A stretch of 64,000 bases of DNA, taken from Avena insularis (Eukaryota > Streptophyta > Magnoliopsida > Poales > Poaceae). Each line of letters opens with the position of its first letter. The first letter of the stretch is position 1. Below, piece by piece: positions 46,301-59,700 of this stretch. The position numbers and the translations under genes are program-made. Below the pieces are notes generated by a model. It saw only the letters and a list, made by a program, of their open reading frames with translations, made no database searches and was not told where the DNA came from. The stretch is from contig CM042686.1 of the NCBI GenBank assembly GCA_023614405.1, forward strand, positions 467,264,740 through 467,328,739, in the 5' to 3' direction.

Positions 46301-47910
46301 TGATACATTGCAAATGTATCTATAATTTTTGATGTTCCATGCTTGGTTTTATCCACTTTCTTGTGTTTTGCCCACACTTTGGAGTACTTTTCATATGATT
46401 TCTTGGACTAACCTATTAACAAGAGCCACAGTGCCATTGCTTTTCTGCTGTTTTTGGTTCCAGGAAAGTCAGAAAATGAATATTCTCGGAATTGGACAGG
46501 ACAAAAGCCAAAGTGCCTATTTTTCCGGATGTCATCAAGTGCCAGAATACGAGACGGAGAGGGGCCAGGGGGACACCACACCACCTGGTCGCGCGGGCAG
46601 GCCTGGCCCACGCCGGGGGGTGGTCTGGCTGCTCCCGGCACTCCCTCGGCCTCCCCTTCCGCCTATAAGATGCCCTCGGGATGAAAACCCTAAGGGCCCG
46701 ATCAAAAATCCACGAAAGAGTCTGTAGCCGCCATCATCTCCATCCCTAGATTAGGAGGGATCTGAAGCTCTTCCCGGCACTCTGCCAGAGAGGGGAATTC
46801 ACCCTGGAGGCCTTCTTCATCACCATGCAAGCCTCCGGTGTGATGCGTGAGTAGTTCATCCTTGGCCTATGGATCCATGTAGTAGCTAGATGGCTGGTTC
46901 TCCTCCTTTGTGCTTTCATGTTTAGATCTTGTGAGCTCCGTTCATGATCAAGATCATCTATTTGTAATTCTACATGTTGTGTTTGCGGGGATCCAATGGA
47001 TATTGAGATGCTATTTTAGACTGATTATTGATTCTATCATGTCTTTGTTATTTGTGATCTTGCATACTTTCTGTTGTTAGTAGCTATCTTGGCCAAGTAG
47101 ATGCTAGCAACTCCAAGAGTTAGTATTTATGCTCGATAGTGGGTTCATGCCTCTGGTAATCTGGGGAAGTGACAGAAATCTCTAAGGTACTAGATGTGTT
47201 GTTGCTACTATGGAGAAAACAACAATCCTTTGTTCATAGAACAATCGTATTGTTTACTTTACACGCAGTTCGTAAAGCAATAATCTGTTGCTTGCAACTT
47301 AATAATGGAAGGGGTTCGGATGATAACCTGAAGGTGGATTATTAGTCATAGATGCAGTTGGATGGCGGTCTATGTATAATGTTGTAATGCCCAATCAAGT
47401 CTCAAAGGAGTCAAGATGATTAGTATATGCATGTATTGCTTTCTCGATGTTTGTCAATTGCCCCGCTGTAATTTGTTCACCCAGCATGTTATCTATCTTA
47501 AGGAGAGCCACCTCCTAGTCCTTATCTTTTACATTCAATCTATAAACTGTTTCTGCTTTGTGTTTACTTTCTGCAAACTTTTACTTCTTTCCATTCGATA
47601 CGTTTAATCCTTTGTTTTCCGCAAAACACGGTGAGATTGACAACCTCGCCATGAAGTTGGGGACAAAGTTACGTGATTGTGTTATGCAGGTCTCCACGTT
47701 GCTACTAGCACTGGTAGTGCATACCTTAAAGCTCAGCTAGTAACACCTTTGGGGTGTTTCCTTGCTCCTACTGGTTCGATTAAACCTTGGTTTCATAACT
47801 GAGGGAAACTTGCTACTGTGCTCATCATACCTTCCTCTTGGGGTTCCCAACGAGCTCTACATCAACACCGTCATCAAGCATTTTTCTGGGCGCCGTGCAT
47901 TGAGCCATCA
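46301..47910 (+). repeat. 3' LTR of the nested element
   Basis: 1,610 bp, begins TGATACATTGCAAATGTATC (palindromic head) and ends GCATTGAGCCATCA. Small indels separate it from the 5' LTR, for example the loss of about 15 bp near 47515 (CACCTCCTAGTCC) and an insertion-type difference around 47170. Confidence 0.92.
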
Positions 47911-48148
47911 CTTATGTTTATGTTTAATGCTACTTATTATTTTTGAGTTGGAATCTCTTCATAGCTTGCAATGACTATTAAGTAAACTTAGTTGCATATT
48001 CTTTATTATGAATTGCTTGAGTAGTTGATCATATGCTGAGAATATATACATCTTATGAAGCAAACATGTTCGCGAAAGTTTCTTTTATCGCACTCAGTTT
48101 TCAACTGAATTGCTTGAGGACAAGCAATAAGCGAAGCTTAGGGGGAGT
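47911..48148. other. Resumed 3' region and polypurine tract of the outer element
   Basis: Continues the outer element after the nested insertion. It ends GAGGACAAGCAATAAGCGAAG then CTTAGGGGGAGT, a polypurine tract directly abutting the 3' LTR at 48149. Confidence 0.8.
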
Positions 48149-49521
48149 TGATACGTCCAAAACGTATCTACTTTCGCGAACACTTTTGCTATTGTTCTTC
48201 CTCTAAACTTGTCTCATTTGGATACAACTAACACGGACTACCATTGTTTTCAGCAGAATTACCTTGGTGTCTAATTTTTGTGCAGAAAATCAACTATCGG
48301 GAAAAATCCTATTTCACCAGAAGACTCACAGAGCCAGAAGACGAGACGGAGTGGGGCCACGAGGGTCCCACACCACCTGGCCGTGTGGGCCAGGCCAGGC
48401 CGCTCCTGGGGGTGGTGTGGCCGCCTCTGCTGCCCCCTCAGCCTCCCTCTTCGCCTATAAGTTGTCTCTTGACCTAAAAACCAAGGGGGGTTCAATGTTT
48501 TTCCAGAAAGAGTTCCGTGGCGCCGCCACCACCAGATTCCGTGATTCGGAACCAGAAACTCTATTCTGGCACCCTGCCAGGACGTGGAATTGGAGGAGAT
48601 CATCGCCATCATCATCACCATCGCTTCTCCATCGACCATCCATGTTTCCCCCATCTATGAGTGAGTAATCCCCTGTTGTAGGCTATGGCTATGGTAGGGA
48701 TTGGATGAGATCGTTCATGTAATGGCATCAGATTGTTAGGGCATGGTGCCTAGTATCTATTATTAGTGCTTTTTGACTTTGTTGCAACTTGTTATGCTTA
48801 ATGCTTGTCACTAGGGCCCAAGTGCCATGATTTCAGATCTGAACATGTTATTGACTCATTATGATAGTATTGTTTATGGTCTTACCTGCAAGTTGTATAC
48901 ACATATTTTTGTCCGGAACCAAAGGCCCCGAAGTGACAGCAATCGGGATAACCGAAGGGAATGGCTTTGATGTGAGGATCACATGTGTTCATAGAGTGTT
49001 AATCCTTTGCTCCGGTGCTCTATTAAAAGGAGCACCTTAATTGCCAGTAGTTCCCTTGAGGCCCCGCTGCAAATGGGCTGGCAGGACAAAAGATGTTGTG
49101 CAAGTTCTCATTGCGAGCACGTGTGACTATATATGGAACACATGCCTATGATTATTTATTACTTGGATGCTTTATCTTATTTATATGCAAATGCCCTATG
49201 TTTTGATTGCCATATGAATTGTATTGTCCATGCAACGCCCGTCCATCCATCCCTATGCCTACCGTGCTTTAATCCTACTGTTTACTGCAATTGTTACTAC
49301 TGAATTTACTTTACTACTGCAATTACTTTACTATTGCTACTACAAAACTGTTGCTACTGATAAACTGCTGTGAGCAAGATTGTTTCCAGGTGTAGCTGAA
49401 TTGACAACTCGGTTGTTAAGGCTTATAAATATTCTTTGGCTCCCCTTGTGTCGAATCAATAAATTGGGTTTCACTTCCCTCAAAAATACTGTGATACACC
49501 CCCTATACTTGTGGGTCATCA
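48149..49521 (+). repeat. 3' LTR of the outer Athila-type element
   Basis: 1,373 bp, TGATACGTCC to GGGTCATCA. The head GATACGTccaaaACGTATC can form a hairpin. A promoter-like CGCCTATAAGTTG lies at about 48452, followed by a leader with an ACCCTGCC..GGACG motif. Confidence 0.93.
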
Positions 49522-49572
49522 GCCTTCAACCACGAAAATCATCCGTTGTAAAAGCCAACTTTTCTTGTAGTG
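49522..49572. mobile_element. CACTA 3' terminus
   Basis: After the retrotransposon TSD the CACTA end resumes: AACCACGAAAATCATCCG..CTTTTCTTGTAGTG. Inverted, this reads CACTACAAGAAAAG, the diagnostic CACTA end. The next bases ACA are the candidate 3-bp target duplication. Confidence 0.88.
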
Positions 49573-50620
49573 ACATGAAGGAGTTTGTGGTCATCATGCT
49601 AGCAGCCGAGCGATTGTCGCCGAGTCATTCAAGGCAGGATTTTATTGGTTCACAATAGTTTAAGATGCGAAAGATATAGTTAAAACATGTGAAGCATGTC
49701 AACGATTCACAGCAAAACCTAGAGCACCCGCCGCTGAATCAAACCCTATACCTCTAGCTTGGCCCTTTGCTCAATAGAGGCTTGATATGGTGGGAAATCT
49801 ACACAAATCATCTCCAGGAGGACACATCTTTCTGCTAGTAGCAGTCGACAAATTTACTGAATGGATCGAACCAATGCCGATCACCACTCAAGATGGAACT
49901 TCGACTGTGTATTTTATAAAATCCATAGTATTTCAGTTCAACGTGCCAAACATCATCATTACAGACAATGGGACTAATTTTACTTCCAATGAGTTTAAGG
50001 AATATTGCCAGGAGATGGGCATCAAGGTAAGCTACGCCTCAAGCTCACCCGCAAACCAATGGACAAGTGGAAAAAGCCAATGGCCTAGTAACTACTGGCC
50101 TCAAGAAAAGGTTGCCAGCACCACTCGACAGAGCAAAAGGAGCATGGGTTGATGAATTATCATCCGTTTTGTGGAGTTTGCGAACTACCCCTAATAATTC
50201 GACACAAGAAACACCCTTCTTTCTGGTCCATGGTGCTGAAGCAGTCCTTGTAGTCCAAGTATCACACGAATCTCCCAGAGTGGTTGCATATGATGAAGAG
50301 GAATCAAGAGAATAACTAGAAGACGGTGTTGATGCACTCGATGAAGCTCGATATGAAGCCCTATAGAGAGCTACTATATATCAGTAAAACTTGTGCAACT
50401 ACCACAACCGACCATTGCGACCTAGGTCCTTCATAGTAGGGGACCTAGTTCTCCACCTCAAACAAGACGGCCACCGAAAGTTGGAATCACCTTGGGAAGG
50501 ACCATACATTGTTACAGAAGCTATTCCTGGAGGAGCATAACGACTACAAGATAAGAAGACATGAGTCAAATATTTCAATCCATGGAACGTTGCACAACTA
50601 CGATGCTTTTATGCTTAAGA
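49573..50620 (+). pseudogene. Integrase of a Gypsy (Tat-like) polyprotein
   Basis: Starts exactly at the CACTA boundary with HEGVCGHHASSRAI, then the HHCC zinc motif part CEACQRF, and the DDE core: Asp in RLDMVGN, Asp in ITDNGTNF and Glu in NGQVEKAN. The post-core region (FFLVHGAEAVL) and C-terminal WEGPYIV..IPGGAY are present. Stops occur at 49661-49663 and 49775-49777 (probably a former Trp), with a one-base frameshift near 50045 and further stops after 50310. The catalytic residues survive but the frame does not. The lineage is judged from the C-terminal motifs (GDLVLHLKQDGH). Confidence 0.85.
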
Positions 50621-51919
50621 TTATATGTTTACTTACAATACAATAAGGCCTACGACCCGGCTTTTAAAGCCAGAATATCTAGGCCAACGGCTAGATGGCA
50701 ATCCAGCAAAATTATTTATCATCAGTTTTGCCATATATATAAAAAAGAGATAAGTTCTTCGTACCTTGAGTTTTTATTATTTATGTCAATTCAGGGGATT
50801 TATATTTGTGATCAAACTAACAACAATTATGAGCCTATGTCCAGATACAGGCATCCTAACATAGCCTCGGGGCTACTCCCATCGGGAGTGCTAGCGCTCA
50901 CCCAATAGAAAACAAATTGTGCATATCAAGTAAAGACCATCACCGCCTAAAAACTATGAGCTTTACATTTTTTGTATCCTCAAAAGACTACTCCCATCGG
51001 GAGTTTCATAAAGAATCAAAAATATCTGATAAAATTCATAAATATTGAAAGCCTAACATGACATCCGACAAAAGTCAAAAACAAATAATCTCGGATCGCA
51101 TCCAAACGCAACAAAATTCCTAATGCCATGTTCAAAAACATGAAGGTAAGACCCCGAGATTCGTCCTGTGTGGCCTGGTAATCGCACAAGAATGCGCTCT
51201 GCCAGTAATATATCCGTATCTACGATGCGATGAAAAAGCCCGACGGACGCGTTGGGTACTCGATAAAAAAAGAACTGGAATCCAGTATTCGATAAGACCT
51301 CAGCGGCCCAGACTGAGTTACGCCAGTAATAGATTCTGAGTTCAGGCATGTGGACTTGAATTTGATGTAGGACAACCTTGCCTTTGCCCAGGAGCTATTA
51401 ACTGATTCCCGATCTATCGGATGCATCAGGCTCGTTGTACCAAATCCATATAAAGCTAAAAATGGTAAAAACAAAGGGAAATATTAAGCATATCTTTGAG
51501 ACTCGACCCGAATCTATGGTTCAGGTAGAGTCTCGGGGGCTACTAACATATGCACAATTACTCGGCTGCCTATAATTCACTACCCTGGCTATATACTAGG
51601 CTCACGGCCCATGAAGAGTCAAGATGATGGCCCAAAGGAGCAACCGACAAAGGCTATAGTTGTATTAGGAAAGAGGACAAAGGACCGACATCATGTTGGT
51701 ATTGTAATTACGAATATGTTAACCTATACGCATATAGCTTTGAGACTTGACCTATTATATATAGAACGGGAGAAGCATATGCAGATGAACTGAACAATCC
51801 CTAAGCGATATGTAATAGTGCGATTCACCAAATATTTAGACGACTTTGACTCCATTGTTCTCATGATATCCGACGAAATCCCCAGTGTTCTCTTTTCTGC
51901 AAAACCTTAAGTCCTTCCC
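50621..51919. other. 3' part of the Gypsy element: spacer and degraded LTR
   Basis: After integrase, two copies of CTACTCCCATCGGGAGT (about 50872 and 50988) lie in a noncoding spacer, then a polypurine-like TCTCGGGGGCTAC at 51533-51545. What follows (51546-51919) has an LTR-like TATA (CTATTATATATAGAAC, 51746) but no clean boundary. Sequence shared with the Copia relic begins near 51920. Confidence 0.55.
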
Positions 51920-54058
51920 CATGGACATTACCGAGGTTACCCCTCATCACATATGCTCTAAGTGTTCGGAGCATATACCAGAGTGATTAATCACTAGACA
52001 ATAGTGATGATATTCTTGTGTACTTTGGAAGAACCAAGAATATGTAATGTATGCAGAAGTGACAAAATAGTTTCAATGTAATGTGTTACATTGATGCAAG
52101 TATTTGTCACATAAAAAAAGAAGTTTATCTCAATTAGCTAGGCTCTGTATTAAAAATAAGGTGGCACAATGTAATGGAAGAAAGTTCCATGATGGATTTG
52201 GACTAGTTTCCAAAGTTACAACATTGTGACGGATACTACAATGATGGTTGAGTATATGACTACTTTAGAAGCAGCATATAGAGGTTTTTTGTGTAAAATA
52301 GTTTTATCACCAAAACTAGGTACAATTCCAAACGAGATACATTATGAAGATCTATTATATGACAATAGTGTCAACGTAGTTTTGGCTTAAGGGATTGAAG
52401 TCTCACCATAAGACTTAATTTATACAATGCTATCTCATTGGAGAATGAGTGATGCGTAGTGACACATAGACATGCAAATACACACAGAACTAAGAATGTT
52501 AGTTCTAGAGATTGGCTTTACCACAAGAAACACATGTGGATAACACCAGAATACCATAGGTATTAAAATGCATAACTAGATTATTGACTCTAGTGCAAGT
52601 GGGAGACTGAAGGAGATATGTCCTATAGGCCAATAATAAAGATGTTTTTATTGACATATCTCATTAGTTCATAATAGTTTTGTATCGTGCTATAATTCTA
52701 TTAAGTGGAAACATTAATACATGTGTGATATATAAACAAACCAGGTCCCTAGTATCCTCTAGACTAGTTCGTTGGGCAGCTGATGATCGAGGTTTCCCGA
52801 TCATGGACTTTACTACGTCAACTAACAACAAGGTCACTTATGAAGCAATGGACAACACCCAACCCCTAGTATTGTAATATGATCTAGTCATATAGTTCAA
52901 CATTGCAATATCTAGCAAAGTGTAGTGATTCAGTCCTTCGACCGTGAGATCATATTAATCACTATCTCCCGAGGCTACTTTGATCACATCGATTGTCATG
53001 ACCGTAACTGGGTGACAATAAAGGTGTGCGTCAGGTATTCTAGAGAACTTTTGAGGCCTATGTATCAAGACCAGGATTTGCGCATCTAAGTGACAGATAG
53101 ATACCCTGGGCCCACTCGGTGAGATTACATCTATAAGTTTGCAAACATGTGACTAGGCCATGGGGATGTAATACCACGGGAACAAGTAAATGTGTTTGTA
53201 GGTAACAAGATCGAACTAGGTATGTAGATACCAAAGATCAATTCTTGGACAAACTAGGTATCATAGAGAAAAGGGAATGAGACTCGACGTTCAAGGTTCA
53301 AGTGATCAAGTTATTCGTGGAATGCATGGGAGCCATTATGTGTTTCCATGTAGCACTATTGGTCATTGATCGGAGAGGTGTCTCGATCATGTCTATGTAT
53401 TCCCGAGCCATAGAGTGTCACACTTAATGATAGATACGCTTAGAGATTGATCCAAGATCGTTGGAGAAAAGAGATAGAACTCCGGAATTGTTTCGGGGAG
53501 ATACCGAAAGTGTTTTGGGGATATTCAATGATGATCGGAGGGTTCCGAAAGGTGTTTCGGAGTGATAGGTATTAAATAATATGTATTTAATATTAATTAA
53601 ATGAATTAAGATTAAAAATATTATTTAAATTGGAATTTTTAGTCAGCCCACCTAATTGGGTCACGCTCTAGGGATGACTAAGGGGGGCCGTCGGCCACCA
53701 AGTGGGCTCCCCAACATGTGGGGACCTTGTGGGGCTGGTCTCCGCCGCCTCCTCCACCTCCTCCCTTGATTAGTCCCACCCTGGGACTTTGAGGGAGGTA
53801 GTACATCCCTTCCACCTATATAAAGAGGGGAACCCCTCTCCCCAAATCCATCCCATCAATTGTCCTTTGCCTTTCTATCTCTCCCTATCCATCATGTGTG
53901 GTTCCTAAGATTGGAACTGCATACAAGGATAGGGGTTTCTCCACCATACGCACGACGTTGTGTTGCTGGACTTGGTTTGGATCAATCTTCTTCCGCTGCT
54001 TTGCTGTATCATAGCCTAGGAGATGTCTCTAGATCGTAAGGCAGTGCGAGATGGCAGC
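51920..54058 (+). mobile_element. 3' remains of a Copia element (Angela/BARE-like)
   Basis: 51920-52607 is a decayed end of pol and 3' untranslated region. It matches, inverted, the sequence next to the left LTR of the element at 55092-63718 (shared ACAATGC(T/C)ATCTCA..GAATGAGTGATGCGTAG and TTGACTCTAGTGCAAGTGGGAGAC). The polypurine tract AAGTGGGAGAC abuts the LTR at 52608. The 5' part was lost by truncation. Confidence 0.85.
52608..54058 (+). repeat. 3' LTR of the Copia relic, 3' end truncated
   Basis: Begins TGAAGGAGATATGTCCTATAG, like Angela/BARE-type LTRs. It contains GGGTGACAATAAAGGTG, GGCCCACTCGG and a TATATAAAGAGGGG promoter at about 53817. The expected ..CAACA end is missing, and near 54058 the sequence passes into the exon-like fragment. 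Confidence 0.82.
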
Positions 54059-54069
54059 ATCAAGGAGGA

Positions 54070-54212
54070 GTTGAAGGCGGTGCAATATCACATCACAATT
54101 ATGATGGGTTCTTGACATGAGGTACTATACTACTACAACCTTAATAGCATACACACTCTACTACTACTGATAAATTTCAGGACCTATATGCACGCAAAAT
54201 TAAAAAAAAACC
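54070..54212 (+). other. Exon-like fragment, diverged copy 3
   Basis: Shares with 1045-1160 and 7768-7880 the reading G.EGGA..DGFLT, then GAGGTACTAT..TTTCAG, GACC.ATATGCA.GCAAAAT. Here the Arg codon at the boundary is TGA. It is about 45 kb from the other copies, in a different repeat context. Confidence 0.3.
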
Positions 54213-54244
54213 TCTCTCTCACCATCCATCTCTTCTCAGCAACC

Positions 54245-55091
54245 TAATGACCCACAAGTATAGGGGGTGTATCGCAGTATTTTCGATAAGTAAGAGTGTC
54301 GAACCCAACGAGGAGCAGAAGGTGTTGACGAGTGGCTTGGAGCAGGAATTCTCTGTAAATACTTAGCAAACGGATTTTTAGGGGTTTTTGATAATGCAGA
54401 TAAATAAAGTGCGAGTAAATAAAATACAATAATAATAAATGCAGCGAGTGGCCGAATCCTTTCTTGAGCAAAGGACAAGTCGGTTGTATTACTTAAGATG
54501 ACCAAATGTTCTCGAGGACACACGGGAATATTGTCAAGTGCTTTCGCTTCCTATAGTTGATTAATCTTCTTTAGTTTGACAAGTGTTGTGTGGGTGAACC
54601 TGTGTTAATGTACCGACCTTCCTAGGACTAATACATACTTGTGATTAAACCCCTTGCAAGCATCCGCAAGTACAAGAAAGTAATTAAGATAGAAACCTAA
54701 CCACAACTTTAAACTCTAAGATCCTGACATCCCTTGTGCAAAGGTTTCCTAACGGGGGTTCAGGTTTCTGTCACTCCGGCAACCCCTACGATTAGTAGCC
54801 AAATACACAATGCATTCCCCTAGGCCCATAAAGGTGAAGTGTCATGTAGTCAACTTTCACATGACACCACTAGAAGAATAACACCACAACTTAAATAACA
54901 AACTATTGAATCTTTCTCAACACAACTCCACAACTAACAACATGACTTCTCCCATGTCCTCAAGAACTAAACGAACTACTCACAAGACATCATATGGATC
55001 AAGATCAGAGATGAAATAATGATAAGTAACAATCTGAACATGAACGATAATTCAATGGTTCACTCAATAGCATCAACTACAAGGAGTAATC
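54245..55091 (-). repeat. Gypsy LTR, first half (interrupted)
   Basis: Reads TAATGACCCACAAGTATAGGG on the plus strand, the inverse of the ..CCCTATACTTGTGGGTCATCA end of Athila-type LTRs like 48149-49521 (TG is mutated to TA). It is broken at 55091 by the Copia insertion and resumes at 63719. Confidence 0.8.
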
Positions 55092-56742
55092 TGTTGGGTC
55101 CGCACCATAGAAAACAAAAAATTTCCTACGATGAGAACTATATGCCAAGATCTATCTACTAGGTACAGAGCAACCAGTGGACATACATCCATAGAGAACT
55201 TACCCTCGAAGACAATGAGTTTTGTTGACGAGTAGGAACTCGTGGTTGATGTAGTCGTACACTTGCTGATCTCAAGATCGAGTGGAAGTGCGAGCGCCGC
55301 AACTCAGCTGCGCATCCGTACTCGCACACACGTTCAAGCCACCAGACAACCTCCACCTCCTCGCTCCAGCGATCCAGCGGAAGCAGTAACTCCTTCCAAA
55401 CGAAATGCCACCAGGAACATGTATCTCGCTAATCCGAGACCATGGGGGAATAATTCTAGAGGGGGAGAGAGAGATCCTTCACAAGGAGGTGTGAGGAAGA
55501 AGGGGAGTGAGGGGGGCCTTTTATAGGAGGAGGGGGGTGCCCCTCCCCATGGCCGGCGCATGGGGGAGGTGACCCTTCACCTCCTCCATTCATGTGGTGG
55601 TAACACCTCCAAATTAAAATGCCTCTTCACATTCCCTTTTAAAGTCTCCACTTTAAATGCATTAAATTTCTCCAAATTTAATGCTCTCTCATTTAATAAA
55701 ACTCTTTTATTATTTTTATTCAGAATTTTGTTAATTACTTTAATTAACAAGCATTCACATAAAACCCCCTGAAACATTTCAATATTACATACAGAACCAA
55801 TTTTAGCAATTTCACCCGAAACAGTTTCGATGTCTATTGAAATAATTCCAACGCTTTCTTAAACCTTTATCTGAAACATATTTGCTCCAAATGGTGTCGG
55901 TATCCCTTAAGTGTATCACCCTACGGCTCGCGAATAATGCAGACATGATCGAGACCCCTCTCAGATCAATAATCGAGCGGGACACAGAGATCCATACTGA
56001 CTCCTACACATTCAACGATGACTTCTGTGATCGTGAGAACCTTTAACGCTAGTAACTGAATTCCTTTGTCTCGCGATATATTACATGTCCGAGATTCGAT
56101 CATCGGTATCTCCATACCTAGTTTGATCTCGTTACCGACATGCACTCTTTTCTCGTTCCCGTGATATAACATTCTAGTGATCACAACACTTGCTTGCAAG
56201 CTATCTTAATGTGATATCACCGAGAGGGCCCAGAGTATATCTATCCGTCATGGGGATCACAAATCCCACTCTTGATCCATGAGCCTCAACATAACACCTT
56301 CGTAGCACTGAACCCACCTTTATAGTCACCCTGTTACGGTGTGACGTTTGATGTTATCAAGATACTCTTCCGGTGTTAGCAATTAACATGATCTCATGGT
56401 CTAAGGACTAAGATTACTTCGTATGATGTTATAGCAATATAAACATAATGACTTTGATCGTAATGCTATACTTCGGATGAATGTTCATCACATCATTCCA
56501 CCAATGTTGTGACCTTGTTATTAACAACATCCAATGTCCATGATCAGGAAACCTTGATTATCTTGTTAATCAACAAGCTAGTCTATAAGAGAGGCATAAC
56601 TAGGAACCCTTTTTGTTTATTAAACACACATGTATTGACATTTCCGATCAATACAATTATAGCATGCAAAATAAACATTTATCATAAACATGGAATAAGA
56701 TAATAACCACTTTATTATTGCCTCTTGGGCATATTCCCTTCA
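55092..56742 (-). repeat. 3' LTR (left) of the minus-strand Copia element
   Basis: On the minus strand it begins TGAAGGGAATATGCCC and ends GCGGACCCAACA. A GC-rich promoter-proximal part lies at 55350-55570 and includes CCTCCTATAAAAGGCCCC (minus strand), a good TATA box. Confidence 0.93.
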
Positions 56743-59700
56743 GTCTCCCACTTGCACTAGAGTCAATAATCTAGTTTGAAAAACTTTGCGTATTGAACAC
56801 CTAGGGCTTTCTGGTGTTGCATATATGCGATTGCTAGTGGTTAACATAATCTCCGGATCTGACAGTTTCAGGTCCATGTGTATTTGCATGTCTTTGCGTC
56901 TCTACGCATCACTCATTCTCAAATGAGATGGCATTGTATAAATTTGGTCCTTTGGTGAGACCTTTAGTTTGTTCCGGTTAAAATATGTTGATATTATTTT
57001 CATACAATATATCTTCATAGTATTAGCCCACTTTGAACCACACCTAGTTTGATAACAAACTACTTAACACAAATGCCCTCCTATGCTGCTACTATAGCAG
57101 TCATATACTTAGCCTTTTTGTTGTAGTATCCGTCACAATGTCTCAACTTTGGAACTCATCCAAATCCATCATGGAACATCCTTTCCATTATTGTGACACC
57201 CATAGTCTAAATTGAGATAAATTTAATTTGTATCTTGTGACAAAACTAGTATCAATGTAACACTTTACAATGAACTACCTTTAACTATTTGTCACTTATA
57301 CATGATATATTCTTAGTTCTTCCAAAGCTCATAAGAATATCTTTACTATTGTCCAATGATCATCTTATGAATCATTTTGGTATGTGCTCATAAGATTTAG
57401 AGCATAGGACATTTTGGATATATACATATCATGGTATAATTGATCAAAATCTTCATGTGATTTTACTCACCAAGTGTCGAAACACTTGAATCTTGATACA
57501 ATCCTTTCCATGCAGCAAGAACCTTTCTTGTTGTTTCCATATTGAACCCTTTCCATATCTCATATATGTATGTTGGCACAACCATATTAGCGCCTCAATC
57601 TATCCATATAGATATTGATGCCATATATTCCGGTTTTGCCCAAGTCTTTCATCGAAATCTTATTTTAGTGAAATTCTTAATTTGTGTCAATACAAGATAC
57701 ATCATTTCCAATCAACAATATGTCGTCTACATAATGTATTAGAAATATGTCTCAGCGCTCCCACTTAATTTCTTGCAAATGCAAGCATCTTCATCATCTT
57801 CGATGAATTTAAACTCTTTTAACAGTTTCATCATGGTGAAGATTCCAACTCTGCTATGCTTACTTCAACTATTGAAGTTTGCATGCCCTTTTAGCACCCT
57901 TTGAATTAACAAAACCCTTCGGACCATGTCATGTACACGTCCTAGGTAACCGTTCTATTAGAAGAACCTTGTTTTGTTTATTCAACTACCATATACCAAA
58001 TTATATTTAGTGGTTGCTACATTAATCCGTCAAGACTATATATCGCTATGAAAGATCAAATCTTGTCATAATCAACTCCTTGAACATTGTCGTAAAGTTC
58101 TTTCCGACATGTCGACTATTTCATAGATGTTAAACATCCATGTCTATTTCTTTATAGATCCAAACACGACCGATAGGCTTTACGCCTTTTCAGAGGGTCT
58201 TCCAAGTTCAGAAACTTGATTCTCGTGTATGAATACTATCACGGATTCTATGACTTCTAGTCATTTTATGGAGTCAGGGCCCATCATCGCTTCTTTGCAT
58301 GTAGTCGGTTCATCATTGTCAAAACAATAACGACTTGCTTATCAAATCACACTATTTGATTCTTACCGACCCACACGGTTCAATAGGAACTCTAATCTCC
58401 GAGATCACACCCTTTGTAATCACGTGAGCCATGAGCATTGTCGCCGCCACCGGGACACTTTCCGGCGCTGTGCTACTTAGCACATAGAGCTAAGGTTCAA
58501 CAACCTTATCAAAGTTCTATTTTCCTCCCACTTAACTTTTCACGAGAAATTCCTTCTCAATAAACTTGACGTTCCAAGTAACAAACTCTTTTGTTCTCGG
58601 TGTTATGGAGAAATTCCCAACAAATTCTTTGGGATAACCTACAAAGACGTGCTTATCCAACTTTGGTTGTAAACATTTTACTTATGCATAGCATACCAAA
58701 ATTTAAGAAAAGACAATCCGGGTTTTATCCCAAACCATAACTCATATGGTGTCATTTCAACGGATCACGATGGTGCTATTTTCAGTGTAAAAGCGGTAGT
58801 CTCTAAAGCTTTAATCCTTAAAACATAATGGTAGTTTTATAAATGACACCTTTGATTTTACCATGTCAAACATGGTTTGATTTCATCTCTCCAATATGCC
58901 ATACTCCTATGGTTTATCGAGAAAAACAAATCATGGAACAATTCCTCAAATCTTAGGTGTTTTGCTAAACATGTAACTGAAATATCTTCCTTTATGTTCG
59001 AATCATAAACTCTTTATTTTCTTGTTACAATGATTTTCCACTTCATCTTGAAACTCTTTGAACAATTTTCAAATGTTTCATACTTCTTCCTTATTAAGTA
59101 AATATATAGATATATTCACTCAAATTTCTAGAGAAAGCATATAAAGCAAAAAGATCCATCGCATATGGCTACATATAATGGACTATGCACATCAGCATGC
59201 ACAATTTCTAATAAGCTAGTCATCCGTTCCTCTTTGGCCTATGAACGGAGTTTTAATTATCTCGAGGAAAGTTTCACAAGCGTCAATTGATCAAAATCAA
59301 AGACTTCAAAAATCCATCAACATGGAGTTTCTTCATGTTTTCTTTCCAATATAGTTTTAAAATAGCGATGTCACTTCATAAGTGATCTTTCAATCATTTG
59401 TCTTGCGACATTTTAGCAATAGTGTTTATGGATGTGATTTCTCCCACTAGACTTGTAAAAGTTCATCCATCTTTTATGGAATACGGTAATTATTTGAACA
59501 ACCATTGTTCTCGTAATACCGGAACAAAATAATAATTATTAAAACAAATCTTGAAGGCTAGGTTTGACGACAACGAAAAACACAATAACACTTTATTTGT
59601 TTTCGATGAACATCATCACTTATTCTCTTGCTAGTTACTTAGGCCATTATAGTTCATGAATTGTGTTGTCTTGTATGACACTTCATACCAACCAATTCGG

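Larger units (their letters stand above)
41259..47910 (+). mobile_element. Nested Athila-type element, non-autonomous
   Basis: 6,652 bp with two LTRs, flanked by the perfect TSD CTTAT (41254-41258 and 47911-47915). LTRs are 41259-42884 and 46301-47910. A tRNA-Asp-type primer site and a protease relic are present, but gag is almost gone and pol is absent. The LTRs belong to the same family as the solo LTR at 2485-4069. Confidence 0.93.
34254..49521 (+). mobile_element. Athila-type Gypsy retrotransposon, non-autonomous, with nested element
   Basis: Starts TGATACGTCC, ends CTTGTGGGTCATCA, and is flanked by the perfect TSD GCCTT (34249-34253 and 49522-49526). Layout: truncated 5' LTR, gag, protease, a leader-like GC-rich stretch, an Athila ORF1-type frame, a long 3' untranslated part, polypurine tract and 3' LTR. 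Without the nested element (41259-47910 plus its TSD) it is about 8.6 kb. Reverse transcriptase, RNase H and integrase are missing between 37128 and 37560, so it must have depended on enzymes supplied by another element. The deletion that removed the 5' LTR end also took the primer-binding site. Confidence 0.9.

Noticed and set aside
55242..55561. Frames in the Copia LTRs (also 62218-62588)
   Set aside because: The same frames appear in both LTRs and overlie promoter/leader sequence on the opposite strand.
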